Assembly (NCBI GenBank): GCA_951812615.1
Contig: CATOSU010000002.1
Location: 496,001 to 560,000 of the forward strand
Direction of reading: 5' to 3'
DNA length: 64,000 nt
Source of the DNA: an uncultured Paracoccaceae bacterium
Lineage (GTDB): Bacteria; Pseudomonadota; Alphaproteobacteria; Rhodobacterales; Rhodobacteraceae
This document shows positions 53,826-62,997 of the stretch, in pieces. Made by a program: the position numbers and the translations under genes. The notes under the pieces were generated by a model. The model ran no database searches. It was not told the origin of the DNA and saw only the letters and a program-made list of their open reading frames with translations. Position 1 is the first letter of the stretch. Each line of letters begins with the position of its first letter.

Positions 53826-55019
53826 TCATGCGGCCTGTCTCCTCGGTGGGGCGCGGGATTGCGGAACCTCGCCGCGCCGGAACGTCTCGGTGATACGCAT
53901 GGGTCCGCCGCAGTCGGGGCATGGCTCGCGCAAGATTAGAGGGATGATCTCGGCAGAGGGTGCGTCTTCCTGCCTGGTCGGTTCCGCACCGAGCAATGTG
54001 CGGATCTTCGCGATGTTGGCCTTGCGGGCGGCGCTTGCCAGCAGGCCGTAGTGGCGGATGCGATGGAATCCATCGGGCAGGACATGCATGAGGAACCGGC
54101 GGATGAACTCGCCCGTGTCGAGCCGCATGACCTTCATCCGGTCGCCGCGCTTGATGCGGTAATCCTTCCAGCGGAAGGAAACGGTGTCGGCATCTGCGCT
54201 GACGAGGCGATGGTTGGAGATCGCGACCCGGTGGGTGTAGCGGCTGAGATAGGCCAGAACCTGCTCGGGTCCGCCAAAGGGCGGTTTGGCATAGACCACC
54301 CATTCGGTTTTGCGCAGCGGTGCGAGGTAAGCAGTGAAGGCATCTGCATCGGCCAGCCCGGCAAGATCACTGAAGAAGGTGAGCTGCCCGGCGCGGTGCA
54401 AGTTGACCAGGCCCTCAAGGAACAGGCGTCTGAACAGCCGAGACAGCACCCGGACCGGCAGAAAGAACCCGGGCTTGCAGCCGATCCATCGGATGCCATC
54501 AAGCGACAACCCGCCGCCGGGCACGATCATGTGGATGTGGGGATGATGCGTCATCGCCGATCCCCAGGTGTGGAGAACGCAGGTCATGCCGACGCGGGCA
54601 CCAAGGTGCCTGGGGTCAGCGACGATGGTCATCACCGTCTCGGCTGATGCCTTGAACAAGAGGCCGTACATTGCCCGCTTGTTCCAGTAGGCGATGCGGG
54701 CGATCTCGGCCGGCAATGTGAAGACGACGTGGAAATATTCCACGGGCAACAAGTCGTCTGCCCGCGCCGCCATCCAATCGCGCGCCGCCGGTCCCTGGCA
54801 CTTCGGGCAGTGCCGGTTCTTGCAACTGTTGTAGGCGATATGCTGGTGATCACATTTGGTGCAAGCTGCCACATGCCCACCGAGTGCTTCGGTCCGGCAG
54901 GCTTCAATGGCGGACATCACTTTGAGTTGCCCAAGGCTCAGACGCCCTGCATTGGCCCGCCGATAGGCAGGCCCATGATCACGGAAGATGTCGGCAACCT
55001 CCAGCGCGTGCCGCGGCAC
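53826..55019 (-). CDS. IS91-family HUH transposase (copy B)
   Basis: Identical in sequence to the 397-aa transposase of copy A, with the HUH motif in HPHIHMIVPGGGL and the same zinc finger. Its presence in two perfect copies implies a very recent duplication. Confidence 0.92.
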   Translation of the reverse strand: MPRHALEVADIFRDHGPAYRRANAGRLSLGQLKVMSAIEACRTEALGGHVAACTKCDHQHIAYNSCKNRHCPKCQGPAARDWMAARADDLLPVEYFHVVFTLPAEIARIAYWNKRAMYGLLFKASAETVMTIVADPRHLGARVGMTCVLHTWGSAMTHHPHIHMIVPGGGLSLDGIRWIGCKPGFFLPVRVLSRLFRRLFLEGLVNLHRAGQLTFFSDLAGLADADAFTAYLAPLRKTEWVVYAKPPFGGPEQVLAYLSRYTHRVAISNHRLVSADADTVSFRWKDYRIKRGDRMKVMRLDTGEFIRRFLMHVLPDGFHRIRHYGLLASAARKANIAKIRTLLGAEPTRQEDAPSAEIIPLILREPCPDCGGPMRITETFRRGEVPQSRAPPRRQAA

Positions 55020-55032
55020 GCTGCAGCCCCCG

Positions 55033-55893
55033 TCAGGTCACATCCTGGATGTGCTCGAACGGGCTGGACACATTGCGCAACGTCTTGGTCGCCACATGTG
55101 TATATCGTGCCGTCGTGGTCAACTTGGCGTGGCCGAGGAGAACCTGGATCACCCGCACATCCGTATCGGCCTCCAACAAATGCGTAGCAAAGCTGTGCCG
55201 GAGCGAGTGCAATGTTGCAGGCTTCTTGATGCCGGCCATCGCCTTTGCCGAGTTGAAGGCACGATTCAAGGACCGTGGAGACAGGGGTTCAACCCGGCTC
55301 TGCCCAGGAAACAGCCAGCCCTGCGGGCGAGCCTCACGCCAATAGTCGCGAAGGAGTTCCAGCAAGGACGGCGAAAGCATCACATCGCGATCCTTGCCGC
55401 CCTTACCGCGCTCGACATGGATCAGCATGCGGTCACTGTCGATGTCCCGAACCTTGAGATTGGTGACCTCGGAGGCACGCAGCCCTGCGCCATACCCGAT
55501 GCCGAGTGCCGCCCGATACTTGAGACCGGGCCCAGGGGCCGCGGACAAAACCGCCGAGACCTCCTCGAAGCTCAGCACAATCGGCAGCTTCCGCGGCTCG
55601 GTGCGGAACTGCATGTACTTCTTCATATCCTCCCGATTGCATGTCATGCCGAAGAAGAACCGCAGTGCCGTGATCCGCGAATTGTAGACCGACGGCGTCA
55701 CCTCAGTGTCGGTCATATGAAGCTGATAGGCGCGCAGCTCATCTGGCGTCGCCGTATCCGGCGCACGCCCCAGAAACGCTGTGAAATCCTTCAGCGCCCG
55801 GATATGCGCTTTCTGCGATGTCTCAGCCAACCCGCGAATGCGCATGTCCTCGATCATCCGCGCACGCAGCGGGCTCATCTTCTCCTGTGTCAT
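55033..55893 (-). CDS. Tyrosine recombinase/integrase of the IS91-type element (copy B)
   Basis: Identical to the 286-aa recombinase of copy A (Arg in GLRASEV, HSLRH box, Tyr in TARYTHV). As the outer copy on its promoter side, it is preceded by the right element end and then by host sequence. Confidence 0.92.
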   Translation of the reverse strand: MTQEKMSPLRARMIEDMRIRGLAETSQKAHIRALKDFTAFLGRAPDTATPDELRAYQLHMTDTEVTPSVYNSRITALRFFFGMTCNREDMKKYMQFRTEPRKLPIVLSFEEVSAVLSAAPGPGLKYRAALGIGYGAGLRASEVTNLKVRDIDSDRMLIHVERGKGGKDRDVMLSPSLLELLRDYWREARPQGWLFPGQSRVEPLSPRSLNRAFNSAKAMAGIKKPATLHSLRHSFATHLLEADTDVRVIQVLLGHAKLTTTARYTHVATKTLRNVSSPFEHIQDVT

Positions 55894-56166
55894 GGGAACC
55901 TCCTGTCCAATTGAGAAACCTCAATCGTCAGGCAGGTCCGTCACATCGCAAAATGCGCCTACATATTGTTCCGCTCGCTACCTCAGCAACAAGCGCCGTT
56001 GCCGCGAGAGCGGCTTAGTCCTCGAGCCCAAAGTTCTGAATGCTGCGGAACGTGTGAATGACCGCTTCGCGTATGTCGTGCGTATAGCCTCGTGTTGTCG
56101 TGAATTGACGATCCCCTCTCCAAGTTGCGGTTATGTTCGCTAGCAATTGCAACAAGTGGTTCTCTC

Positions 56167-56862
56167 ATGCGTTTACCCGTCCACAAAAAATTGAACCTTT
56201 CCAATCGCAAAAGTGCCCTTCTGTTGGTGGACCTTCAGGAAGAGCAGCGATCTGATCTGGATTACCATGCGCATGATTATGACCAAGTTCTCGCAAATGC
56301 ATCTCTGCTCCTTGGTGTAGCTCGCTTGAACGCGTTCCATGTTGCCCACGCTGCCTATATGCGGGACTTTGATGTGGAGCCGCCGAGGCCATTTGAAGCA
56401 ACACGCCCAGATGGTTCGCCGACCTTCTCCGATGCCGCGGGTGACCTAACTGCAATTTGCGCAGAAGTTGCTCCGACTAAGGAAGAGCAAGTCTTTGTCA
56501 AAAACGATGCCTCTGCATTCAGAGGCACTGATCTCGACCGCTGGCTGAAGGATATCGAGGCCGACTGGCTGATCATTTGCGGTGTTTGGACGGAGGCTTG
56601 CATATCATCGACTGTTCGGGATGCAATTGCCAATGGATACCGTGTTCTTTTGGTAAAGGACGCGTGTGGAAGCGGAAGTAAAGCGATGCATGAAACGGCG
56701 GTGCTTAATCTGTCCAACAGGCTTTACGGCGGGGGTATATGTGACACAGCGCGCGCTGTCGCGTTGCTGACTGGTGGCGCAGCCCAAGTCTGGCAAATGG
56801 TTGATCCGGTACCGATCCGCTTTGAACATGACACGATCACCGAGTTTTACGATCAGCTTTAA
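56167..56862 (+). CDS. Isochorismatase-family cysteine hydrolase
   Basis: A 231-aa hydrolase. The catalytic triad of the family is visible: Asp in ALLLVDLQEEQ, Lys in VFVKNDASAF and Cys in CGVWTEACISSTVRDA, with the usual cis-peptide region before the Cys. Members hydrolyse amides, carbamates or isochorismate (for example nicotinamidase and N-carbamoylsarcosine amidase). I take the ATG at 56167 (MRLPVHKKLN) because the family similarity begins there. Its codon use and base composition are clearly less GC-rich than the flanking genes. It forms a pair with the next gene (11-bp gap), so both probably act on one substrate. Confidence 0.88.
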   Translation: MRLPVHKKLNLSNRKSALLLVDLQEEQRSDLDYHAHDYDQVLANASLLLGVARLNAFHVAHAAYMRDFDVEPPRPFEATRPDGSPTFSDAAGDLTAICAEVAPTKEEQVFVKNDASAFRGTDLDRWLKDIEADWLIICGVWTEACISSTVRDAIANGYRVLLVKDACGSGSKAMHETAVLNLSNRLYGGGICDTARAVALLTGGAAQVWQMVDPVPIRFEHDTITEFYDQL

Positions 56863-56873
56863 GGAACCTTCAA

Positions 56874-58004
56874 ATGATCATCACTGAAGTCCGAGTCACG
56901 CCAATGATGTTGCCCTTGAAGACACCTTATGTTTGGTCGCAAGGGGTCGAGGATGTGTTCTGTGTCAACCTTATCGAACTGGTTGGTGAGGACGGCAATA
57001 TTGGCATCGGCGAAACGACAACCGCGCCAGATGCCGGTGCACAGGCAACTATCCTTCGCAAGATTGGTGTACAATTTGTCGGCCGTTCGGTGTTTGAAGC
57101 CAATCAAATCATGGCGGAGGCTTATCGCGGTCAGTTTTTGGTATTTGGCGGCAACATGCCACGCTATGCCAATCAGTTGATGTGTGGCTTTGACATGGCC
57201 GCAATGGACCTACAGGGGCAGGCAACAGGCCGTCCAGTGTGGGATTTGTTGGGCGGGGCAGTACGTGAACATGTCGGCTATTTCTACTTTTTACAGGGCA
57301 AATCCGTTGAAGAGCTGGTGGCGGATGCAAAGGTCGCAGTCGCGCAAGGTCATCCGATCATATACCTGAAAGTTGGGATTGATCCTGATCGAGATGTTGC
57401 CGCGACTAAGGCCGTCCGGGAAGCCATTGGCAACATGCGTCTGCGGCTCGATGCAAATGAGGCATGGGACCCTGCGACGGCATTGCGGATGATCACCCGA
57501 CTTGCGCCGTTCGATGTCGAGTATATTGAGCAACCGACAGTTTCCACATCGCTGGAAGCCTTGGGGCAAGTCACACGACAAAGCCCCATCCCAATTGGTG
57601 CGGATCAATCAGTGTTTACCTTAAACGAGGCTTATCGCGCGATTAGTGGCGGCCACGCGCATATGATTGCAGTTGGCCCACGCGAGATGGGCGGACTTCG
57701 CCCCATGATAAAAGCAGCCGGGATCGCAGAGGCCGCAGGTATGAAGCTGTGTATCCATTCGTCCATGACAACAGGGATCACCACCGTTGCGGAACATCAT
57801 GTTGGCCGTGCCATTCCAAATTTGGATGACGGAAACCAGATCATGTGGCAGCTTTTGCAAGACAACATTTTGGACGGTCCCGATATCGCACCAGTCAAAG
57901 GTCGCCTTGCTCTAGACGGAAGGCCGGGATTGGGTCTGAATCTCAATCGCGACGTGGTCGGTCGCGCATCGGAACGGTTCCAAAATACCTATCAGCAAGT
58001 TTGA
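56874..58004 (+). CDS. Mandelate racemase/muconate lactonizing enzyme family protein
   Basis: A 376-aa enolase-superfamily enzyme. Metal ligands are in LRLDANEAW (Asp), VEYIEQP (Glu) and IPIGADQS (Asp). The usual Lys-x-Lys of the second strand reads IIYLKVGID, with only the second Lys kept. The last-strand segment LCIHSSMTTGI supplies a His. The mix fits an MR-type dehydratase or racemase of unknown substrate rather than a true muconate cycloisomerase. Like the preceding gene it has noticeably lower GC. The two are likely co-transferred and co-transcribed. Confidence 0.88.
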   Translation: MIITEVRVTPMMLPLKTPYVWSQGVEDVFCVNLIELVGEDGNIGIGETTTAPDAGAQATILRKIGVQFVGRSVFEANQIMAEAYRGQFLVFGGNMPRYANQLMCGFDMAAMDLQGQATGRPVWDLLGGAVREHVGYFYFLQGKSVEELVADAKVAVAQGHPIIYLKVGIDPDRDVAATKAVREAIGNMRLRLDANEAWDPATALRMITRLAPFDVEYIEQPTVSTSLEALGQVTRQSPIPIGADQSVFTLNEAYRAISGGHAHMIAVGPREMGGLRPMIKAAGIAEAAGMKLCIHSSMTTGITTVAEHHVGRAIPNLDDGNQIMWQLLQDNILDGPDIAPVKGRLALDGRPGLGLNLNRDVVGRASERFQNTYQQV

Positions 58005-58361
58005 GTCGATTGCACACCCGCAACTCGTTTGCCTTAGCGGACATCCCCTATGAGCGAACCGAGGGCGGCTTTGTCCGCTTGGCAGGCGCCGCCCAGCTCG
58101 TCAGCGACGGGTCTCTGTAGGTCGTGCAACGGTCAAAACTCATACGTTTGTGACACCGGCGGAATCGACCGTTTTTGACAGGCTGGTCGAAAGCGGTCAT
58201 GGCGGTAGATGCTGCGAAAGCTAACTCCGCCGGCGTCCCCGACCATCGCCCCCCGAACCTCACCCCAGCCCGCCATCCCGACAATTCTCTGCCGCCAGGT
58301 CTGGGCAAACCCGTCAAGCTCTGCAAAACTCCTACAAACCGGACGGGGTGGGACAGGACAT
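58005..58361 (+). other. Intergenic region before the nucleoside-type ABC operon
   Basis: A 357-bp stretch without a recognisable gene. It returns to the high GC of the right flank from about 58200. A binding-protein (BMP family) gene usually stands here in such operons but is absent. No clear promoter or operator could be picked out. Confidence 0.45.
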
Positions 58362-59900
58362 ATGGAGGATCAGGCGCCTGCAATTGAACTCAAGGGCATT
58401 TCCAAGGCCTTCGGCCCGGTGCAGGCCAACAAGGACATCTCGATTCGGGTCATGCCCGGCACGATCCACGGCATCATCGGGGAAAACGGCGCCGGCAAAT
58501 CCACGCTGATGAGCATCCTCTACGGATTTTACAAGGCCGATGCGGGCGAGATCTTCATCAACGGCAATAAAACCGAAATTCCCGACAGTCAGGCGGCGAT
58601 CTCCGCCGGCATCGGCATGGTGTTCCAGCATTTCAAGCTGGTGCAGAATTTCACCGTGCTCGAAAACATCATTCTTGGCGCCGAAGACGGCGGGCTGCTC
58701 AAACCCTCGCTGGCCAAGGCCCGCAAAACCCTGCTCGAGCTGGAAGAAGAATACGGCCTCAACGTCGATCCCGATGCGCTGATCGAAGAGATCGGGGTGG
58801 GCAAGCAGCAGCGGGTCGAAATCCTCAAGGCGCTCTACCGTCAGGCCGAGATCCTGATCCTCGACGAACCCACCGGGGTTCTCACCCCCGCCGAGGCGGA
58901 TCAGCTGTTCCGCATCCTTCACCGGCTCAAGGACGAAGGTAAAACCATCATCCTGATCACCCACAAGCTGCGCGAGATCATGGACGCCACCGACACCGTC
59001 AGCGTCATGCGCCGGGGTGAAATGACGGCCACGGTCAAGACCTCGGAAACCAGCCCCGAACACCTCGCCGAACTGATGGTCGGCCGCAAGGTGCTGCTGC
59101 GGATCGACAAGGCACCGGCCCGGCCCGGCGACACCGTGCTCGACATCGAAAACCTGCATGTTGTCGACGAAGCCGGCGTCGAGCGCGTTAAGGGCATCGA
59201 CCTGAACGTGCGGGCGGGCGAAATCGTCGGCATCGCCGGCGTGGCCGGCAATGGACAATCCGAACTGCTGGAAGTGCTGGGCGGTATGCGTCCGGGCACC
59301 GGCACCGTCCGGCTCGGCGGTGAACCGTTGGCGCTGACCGGTCCCGGATCCGACGGACAGGCCCGGCGCCGCGACCACATCGCGCATGTCCCCGAGGACC
59401 GCCAGCGCGAAGGCCTGATCATGAATTTTTTCGCCTGGGAAAACGTCGCTTTCGGCTACCATCATAACGACAAGTATCAACGCAACCGCCTGCTGATGAA
59501 CAACGCCGCCATCCGCGCCGACACGGATCAAAAGATCGAGAAATTCGATATCCGCCCTGACAATGGCTGGCTGACGGCCAAGAACTTCTCGGGCGGCAAC
59601 CAGCAGAAAATCGTCGTCGCCCGCGAAATGGAAAGCAATCCCAACCTGCTGCTGGTCGGCCAGCCGACGCGCGGTGTCGATATCGGCGCCATCGAATTCA
59701 TCCACAAACAGATCGTCGCGCTGCGCGACGCGGGCAAGGCCGTGCTGCTGGTCAGCGTGGAACTGGACGAAATCCTGTCGCTCTCGGACCGGATCGCGGT
59801 GATGTTCGACGGCCATATCATGGGCGAACGGCTGCCGGACGAAACCGATGAAAAAGAACTCGGCCTGCTGATGGCCGGCGTGAACGAAGAGGCCGCCTGA
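58362..59900 (+). CDS. ABC transporter ATP-binding protein (nucleoside/purine type, two fused domains)
   Basis: A 512-aa double ATPase of the sugar/nucleoside class (YufO/NupO-like). The first domain has Walker A GENGAGKST and Walker B ILILDEPTGVLTPAE. The second has a relaxed loop GVAGNGQSE in place of Walker A, the signature FSGGNQQKIVVAREM and LLLVGQPTRGVD in place of a full Walker B, as is normal for the class. The start MEDQAPAIEL at 58362 has an overlapping GGAGGA just inside; the upstream extension is non-coding. The stop shares one base with the next start. It energises uptake of nucleosides or related purines. Confidence 0.9.
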   Translation: MEDQAPAIELKGISKAFGPVQANKDISIRVMPGTIHGIIGENGAGKSTLMSILYGFYKADAGEIFINGNKTEIPDSQAAISAGIGMVFQHFKLVQNFTVLENIILGAEDGGLLKPSLAKARKTLLELEEEYGLNVDPDALIEEIGVGKQQRVEILKALYRQAEILILDEPTGVLTPAEADQLFRILHRLKDEGKTIILITHKLREIMDATDTVSVMRRGEMTATVKTSETSPEHLAELMVGRKVLLRIDKAPARPGDTVLDIENLHVVDEAGVERVKGIDLNVRAGEIVGIAGVAGNGQSELLEVLGGMRPGTGTVRLGGEPLALTGPGSDGQARRRDHIAHVPEDRQREGLIMNFFAWENVAFGYHHNDKYQRNRLLMNNAAIRADTDQKIEKFDIRPDNGWLTAKNFSGGNQQKIVVAREMESNPNLLLVGQPTRGVDIGAIEFIHKQIVALRDAGKAVLLVSVELDEILSLSDRIAVMFDGHIMGERLPDETDEKELGLLMAGVNEEAA

Positions 59901-60994
59901 TGGACAAGATGCCCCGCTGGGCCGACGCGATATTGGTTCCGCTCATCTCGCTGATCCTCGCCGCGATCATTTCCGCGCTGGTGATCCTCGGCATCGGCGA
60001 AGATCCGGTCGCCGCGGTCAAGATGATGGTCTCGGGCGCACTGGGATCCACCTATGGCTGGGGCTACACGCTCTATTACGCCACGAATTTCATGTTCACC
60101 GGCCTGGCCGTGGCCGTGGCCTTCCATGCCCGAATGTTCAACATCGGCGGCGAAGGTCAGGCCATGCTGGGCGGGCTGGGTGTGGCCATCGCCTGTCTTT
60201 ATGTGCCGTGGCCGCACTGGTCGCTGGCGCTGATTGCCGCGATGATCAGCGGCATGGTGTTCGGCGCCATCTGGGCCGCCATTCCCGCCTATCTGCAGGC
60301 CCGGCGCGGCAGCCACATCGTGATCACCACGATCATGTTCAACTTCATCGCCTCGGCCCTGCTGAACTACATGCTGGTCAACGTGATGCGCCCCAAAGGG
60401 TCCATGGACCCGGCCACGCGGCGGTTCGGCGACACGGTGCACCTGCCGACCTTTCAGGAAATGTTCTCGACCGCCGACAATGTGGTGTTCCGCGGCGCAC
60501 CGGTGAACATCACGTTCTTCATTGCCGTGATCGCCTGTATTCTTGTCTGGCTCCTGATCTGGCGCACCCGGCTGGGATATGAAATCCGCGCCTTCGGACA
60601 TTCCGAAACCGGTGCGCTCTACGCCGGCATCTCGCCTTTCAAGATCATCATGATCGCCATGCTGATTTCCGGCGCGCTGGCCGGGCTTATGGCCATCAAC
60701 AACGTCATGGGCGAGGCCGAGCGGCTGGTCCTGAACGCCACCGAGGGCGCCGGGTTCATCGGCATATCGGTTGCCCTGATGGGCCGCAGCCATCCCGTCG
60801 GCGTGTTCCTCGCCGCGATCCTCTTCGGCTTCCTCTATCAGGGCGGCGCCGAGCTTGCGCTCTGGACCAAGATCCCCCGCGAACTGATCGTCGTGATCCA
60901 GGGGCTGGTGATCCTGTTCACCGGCGCGCTGGACAACATGGTGCGCATGCCGCTCGAACGGATCTTCATGAGCTTCCGCAAGGGGGCCTCGTGA
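59900..60994 (+). CDS. ABC transporter permease, nucleoside/purine type (first)
   Basis: A 364-aa permease of the BPD_transp_2 family with about ten membrane helices. Typical motifs are FNIGGEGQAMLGGLGVAIAC and LGYEIRAFGHSETGALYAGI. It pairs with the second permease, whose start overlaps its stop by 4 bp. The topology and partner genes match YufP/NupP-type subunits. Confidence 0.9.
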   Translation: MDKMPRWADAILVPLISLILAAIISALVILGIGEDPVAAVKMMVSGALGSTYGWGYTLYYATNFMFTGLAVAVAFHARMFNIGGEGQAMLGGLGVAIACLYVPWPHWSLALIAAMISGMVFGAIWAAIPAYLQARRGSHIVITTIMFNFIASALLNYMLVNVMRPKGSMDPATRRFGDTVHLPTFQEMFSTADNVVFRGAPVNITFFIAVIACILVWLLIWRTRLGYEIRAFGHSETGALYAGISPFKIIMIAMLISGALAGLMAINNVMGEAERLVLNATEGAGFIGISVALMGRSHPVGVFLAAILFGFLYQGGAELALWTKIPRELIVVIQGLVILFTGALDNMVRMPLERIFMSFRKGAS

Positions 60995-61959
60995 TGGATT
61001 TCCTCACCCTTATTCAGATCCTCGACAGCTCGGTGCGCCTCGCCACGCCGCTGCTGCTGGCCTGCCTTGCCGGGCTTTACTCCGAACGCGCCGGCATTTT
61101 CGACATAGGGCTCGAAGGCAAAATGCTGGCCGCCGCCTTTTTCTGCGCCGCCGTTGCCTCGCTCACCGGATCGGTGTGGGTCGGCCTGCTGGCAGGCATC
61201 GCCGCCTCGCTGGCGCTCAGCGCGCTGCACGGGCTGGCCTCGATCACCTTCCGTGGCAATCAGCTGATTTCCGGCGTGGCCATCATCCTGCTGGCACAGG
61301 GCATGACCGTCCTGATCGCGCAGGACTGGTTCAGCCAGGGCGGCCGCACCCCCTCGCTCGCCGGCAGTGCCCGGTTCAACGCCATCGACCTGCCATTTGC
61401 CGAGGCGCTCAGCGGCGTTCCCGTCCTCGGCCCGATCTATTCCGAGCTGATCTCCGGCCACCCGATCCTCGTCTATCTCGCCATCGCTGCGGTGCCGTTC
61501 ACATGGTGGGTGCTCTACCGCACGCGGTTCGGCCTGCGCCTGCGCGCGGTTGGCGAAGCGCCCGAAGCCGTGGACACCGCCGGTGTCTCGGTCGTCGGCC
61601 TGCGGTTTGCCGCCGTCGGCATCTGCGGGATCCTCTGCGGCATTGCCGGCGCTTACCTGTCCACGGCGCTGCAGGCCGGGTTCGTGAAAGACATGACCGC
61701 CGGCCGCGGTTTCATCGCGCTCGCCGCCCTGATCTTTGCCAAGTGGCGCCCCTGGCATGCGATGTGGGCCTGCCTGCTATTCGGTTTCCTTCAGGCCGTC
61801 GCCCTGCGCTATCAGAACATCGACCTCGGCGGGTTTGTCATCCCGGTACAGGTTATGGACGCGCTGCCCTATATCCTGACAGTGGTGATTCTCGCCGGGT
61901 TCGTGGGCAAGGCCATCCCGCCCCGCGCGGGCGGCGAACCCTACGTAAAAGAACGTTAG
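60991..61959 (+). CDS. ABC transporter permease, nucleoside/purine type (second)
   Basis: A 322-aa permease, shorter than its partner, with the motifs FDIGLEGKMLAAAFFCAAVA and LRLRAVGEAPEAVDTAGV of the YufQ/NupQ type. Its ATG overlaps the stop of the first permease. Together with the double ATPase it forms a complete membrane complex; only the binding protein is missing from the window. Confidence 0.9.
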   Translation: MMDFLTLIQILDSSVRLATPLLLACLAGLYSERAGIFDIGLEGKMLAAAFFCAAVASLTGSVWVGLLAGIAASLALSALHGLASITFRGNQLISGVAIILLAQGMTVLIAQDWFSQGGRTPSLAGSARFNAIDLPFAEALSGVPVLGPIYSELISGHPILVYLAIAAVPFTWWVLYRTRFGLRLRAVGEAPEAVDTAGVSVVGLRFAAVGICGILCGIAGAYLSTALQAGFVKDMTAGRGFIALAALIFAKWRPWHAMWACLLFGFLQAVALRYQNIDLGGFVIPVQVMDALPYILTVVILAGFVGKAIPPRAGGEPYVKER

Positions 61960-62071
61960 CCGCGCCAGATCGCTGTCCCGGTGAGTCCAGTTTTGCGAAA
62001 GCATGAGGCCTGCTGACGCGGCAGCGCAGCGTGATGTTGCAAATGCACACGTCCTTGGAATAGGAGTGGCC

Positions 62072-62995
62072 ATGCTGATCTATCTCCCCATTGCCGAGGT
62101 ATCGGTGAATGCGTTCGTGCTTCTCGGCCTGGGCGGGATGGTTGGCGTGCTCAGCGGCATGTTCGGGGTAGGCGGCGGGTTTCTGATGACCCCGCTCCTG
62201 TTCTTCATCGGCATTCCCCCAGCCGTGGCCGTGGCGACCGAGGCCAACCAGATCGTCGCTTCGTCCTTTTCAGGCGTGCTGGCCCATTTCCGGCGGAAAA
62301 CCGTCGATCTGAAAATGGGGCTCGTTCTGCTGGTCGGCGGCCTGATCGGCGCTGCGCTCGGCGTGGTCGTGTTCAACTACCTCAAAAGCCTTGGACAGGT
62401 CGATCTTCTGGTCCGCCTGTGCTACGTCGTCTTCCTCGGGGTTGTCGGCGGGCTGATGTTCATCGAAAGCCTGAATGCCCTGCGCCGATCCCGCAAAATG
62501 GGCGGATCGCCGGTCAAAACCCGGCGCGAACGCACCTGGGTTCATGCCCTGCCCTTCAAAATGCGGTTCCGCACATCCGGCCTCTACATTTCGGTCATCC
62601 CGCCGATCATCGTCGGCATCACCGTCGGTGTGCTGGCCGCGATCATGGGCGTCGGCGGCGGCTTCGTCATGGTGCCGGCAATGATCTACATCCTCGGCAT
62701 GCCGACCAAGGTCGTGGTCGGCACGTCGCTCTTTCAGATCATCTTCGTCACCGCCTTCACCACGCTTCTGCACGCCACCACCAACTATACCGTGGACATC
62801 GTGCTGGCCGTTCTGCTTCTGGTCGGCGGCGTGATCGGTGCACAGGTCGGCACCCAGATCGGCACCCGCCTGAAGGCCGAACAGCTGCGCATCCTGCTGG
62901 CAGCCCTCGTGCTGCTCGTCTGCGGCAAGCTGGCGCTCGATCTTCTCGTCCAACCGTCCGAGATCTACACGCTCGGCGTCGCAGGAGGACACTAG
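62072..62995 (+). CDS. TauE/SafE (TSUP) family sulfite/organosulfonate exporter-type permease
   Basis: A 307-aa membrane protein with two homologous halves. Each half carries the family loop: LSGMFGVGGGFLMTPLLFF in the first and AAIMGVGGGFVMVPAMIYIL in the second, with a charged cytosolic loop (about 150-180) between. TSUP proteins move sulfite, sulfoacetate or related anions. The start at 62072 has an AGGAG ribosome site 8 bp upstream; the longer frame to 62003 begins in the gap. The TIGR02186 gene follows after 2 bp, a pairing often seen in Rhodobacterales. Confidence 0.88.
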   Translation: MLIYLPIAEVSVNAFVLLGLGGMVGVLSGMFGVGGGFLMTPLLFFIGIPPAVAVATEANQIVASSFSGVLAHFRRKTVDLKMGLVLLVGGLIGAALGVVVFNYLKSLGQVDLLVRLCYVVFLGVVGGLMFIESLNALRRSRKMGGSPVKTRRERTWVHALPFKMRFRTSGLYISVIPPIIVGITVGVLAAIMGVGGGFVMVPAMIYILGMPTKVVVGTSLFQIIFVTAFTTLLHATTNYTVDIVLAVLLLVGGVIGAQVGTQIGTRLKAEQLRILLAALVLLVCGKLALDLLVQPSEIYTLGVAGGH

Positions 62996-62997
62996 CA

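Larger units (their letters stand above)
53489..56023 (-). mobile_element. IS91-type element with tyrosine recombinase, copy B of a tandem pair
   Basis: The second 2535-bp unit, identical in everything I compared (both proteins and both ends). It ends at TTAGTCCTC (56015-56023), after which unique sequence GAGCCCAAAGTTC begins. The tandem without spacer suggests one-ended rolling-circle transfer that passed the terminator once, or a later unequal exchange. Confidence 0.85.
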
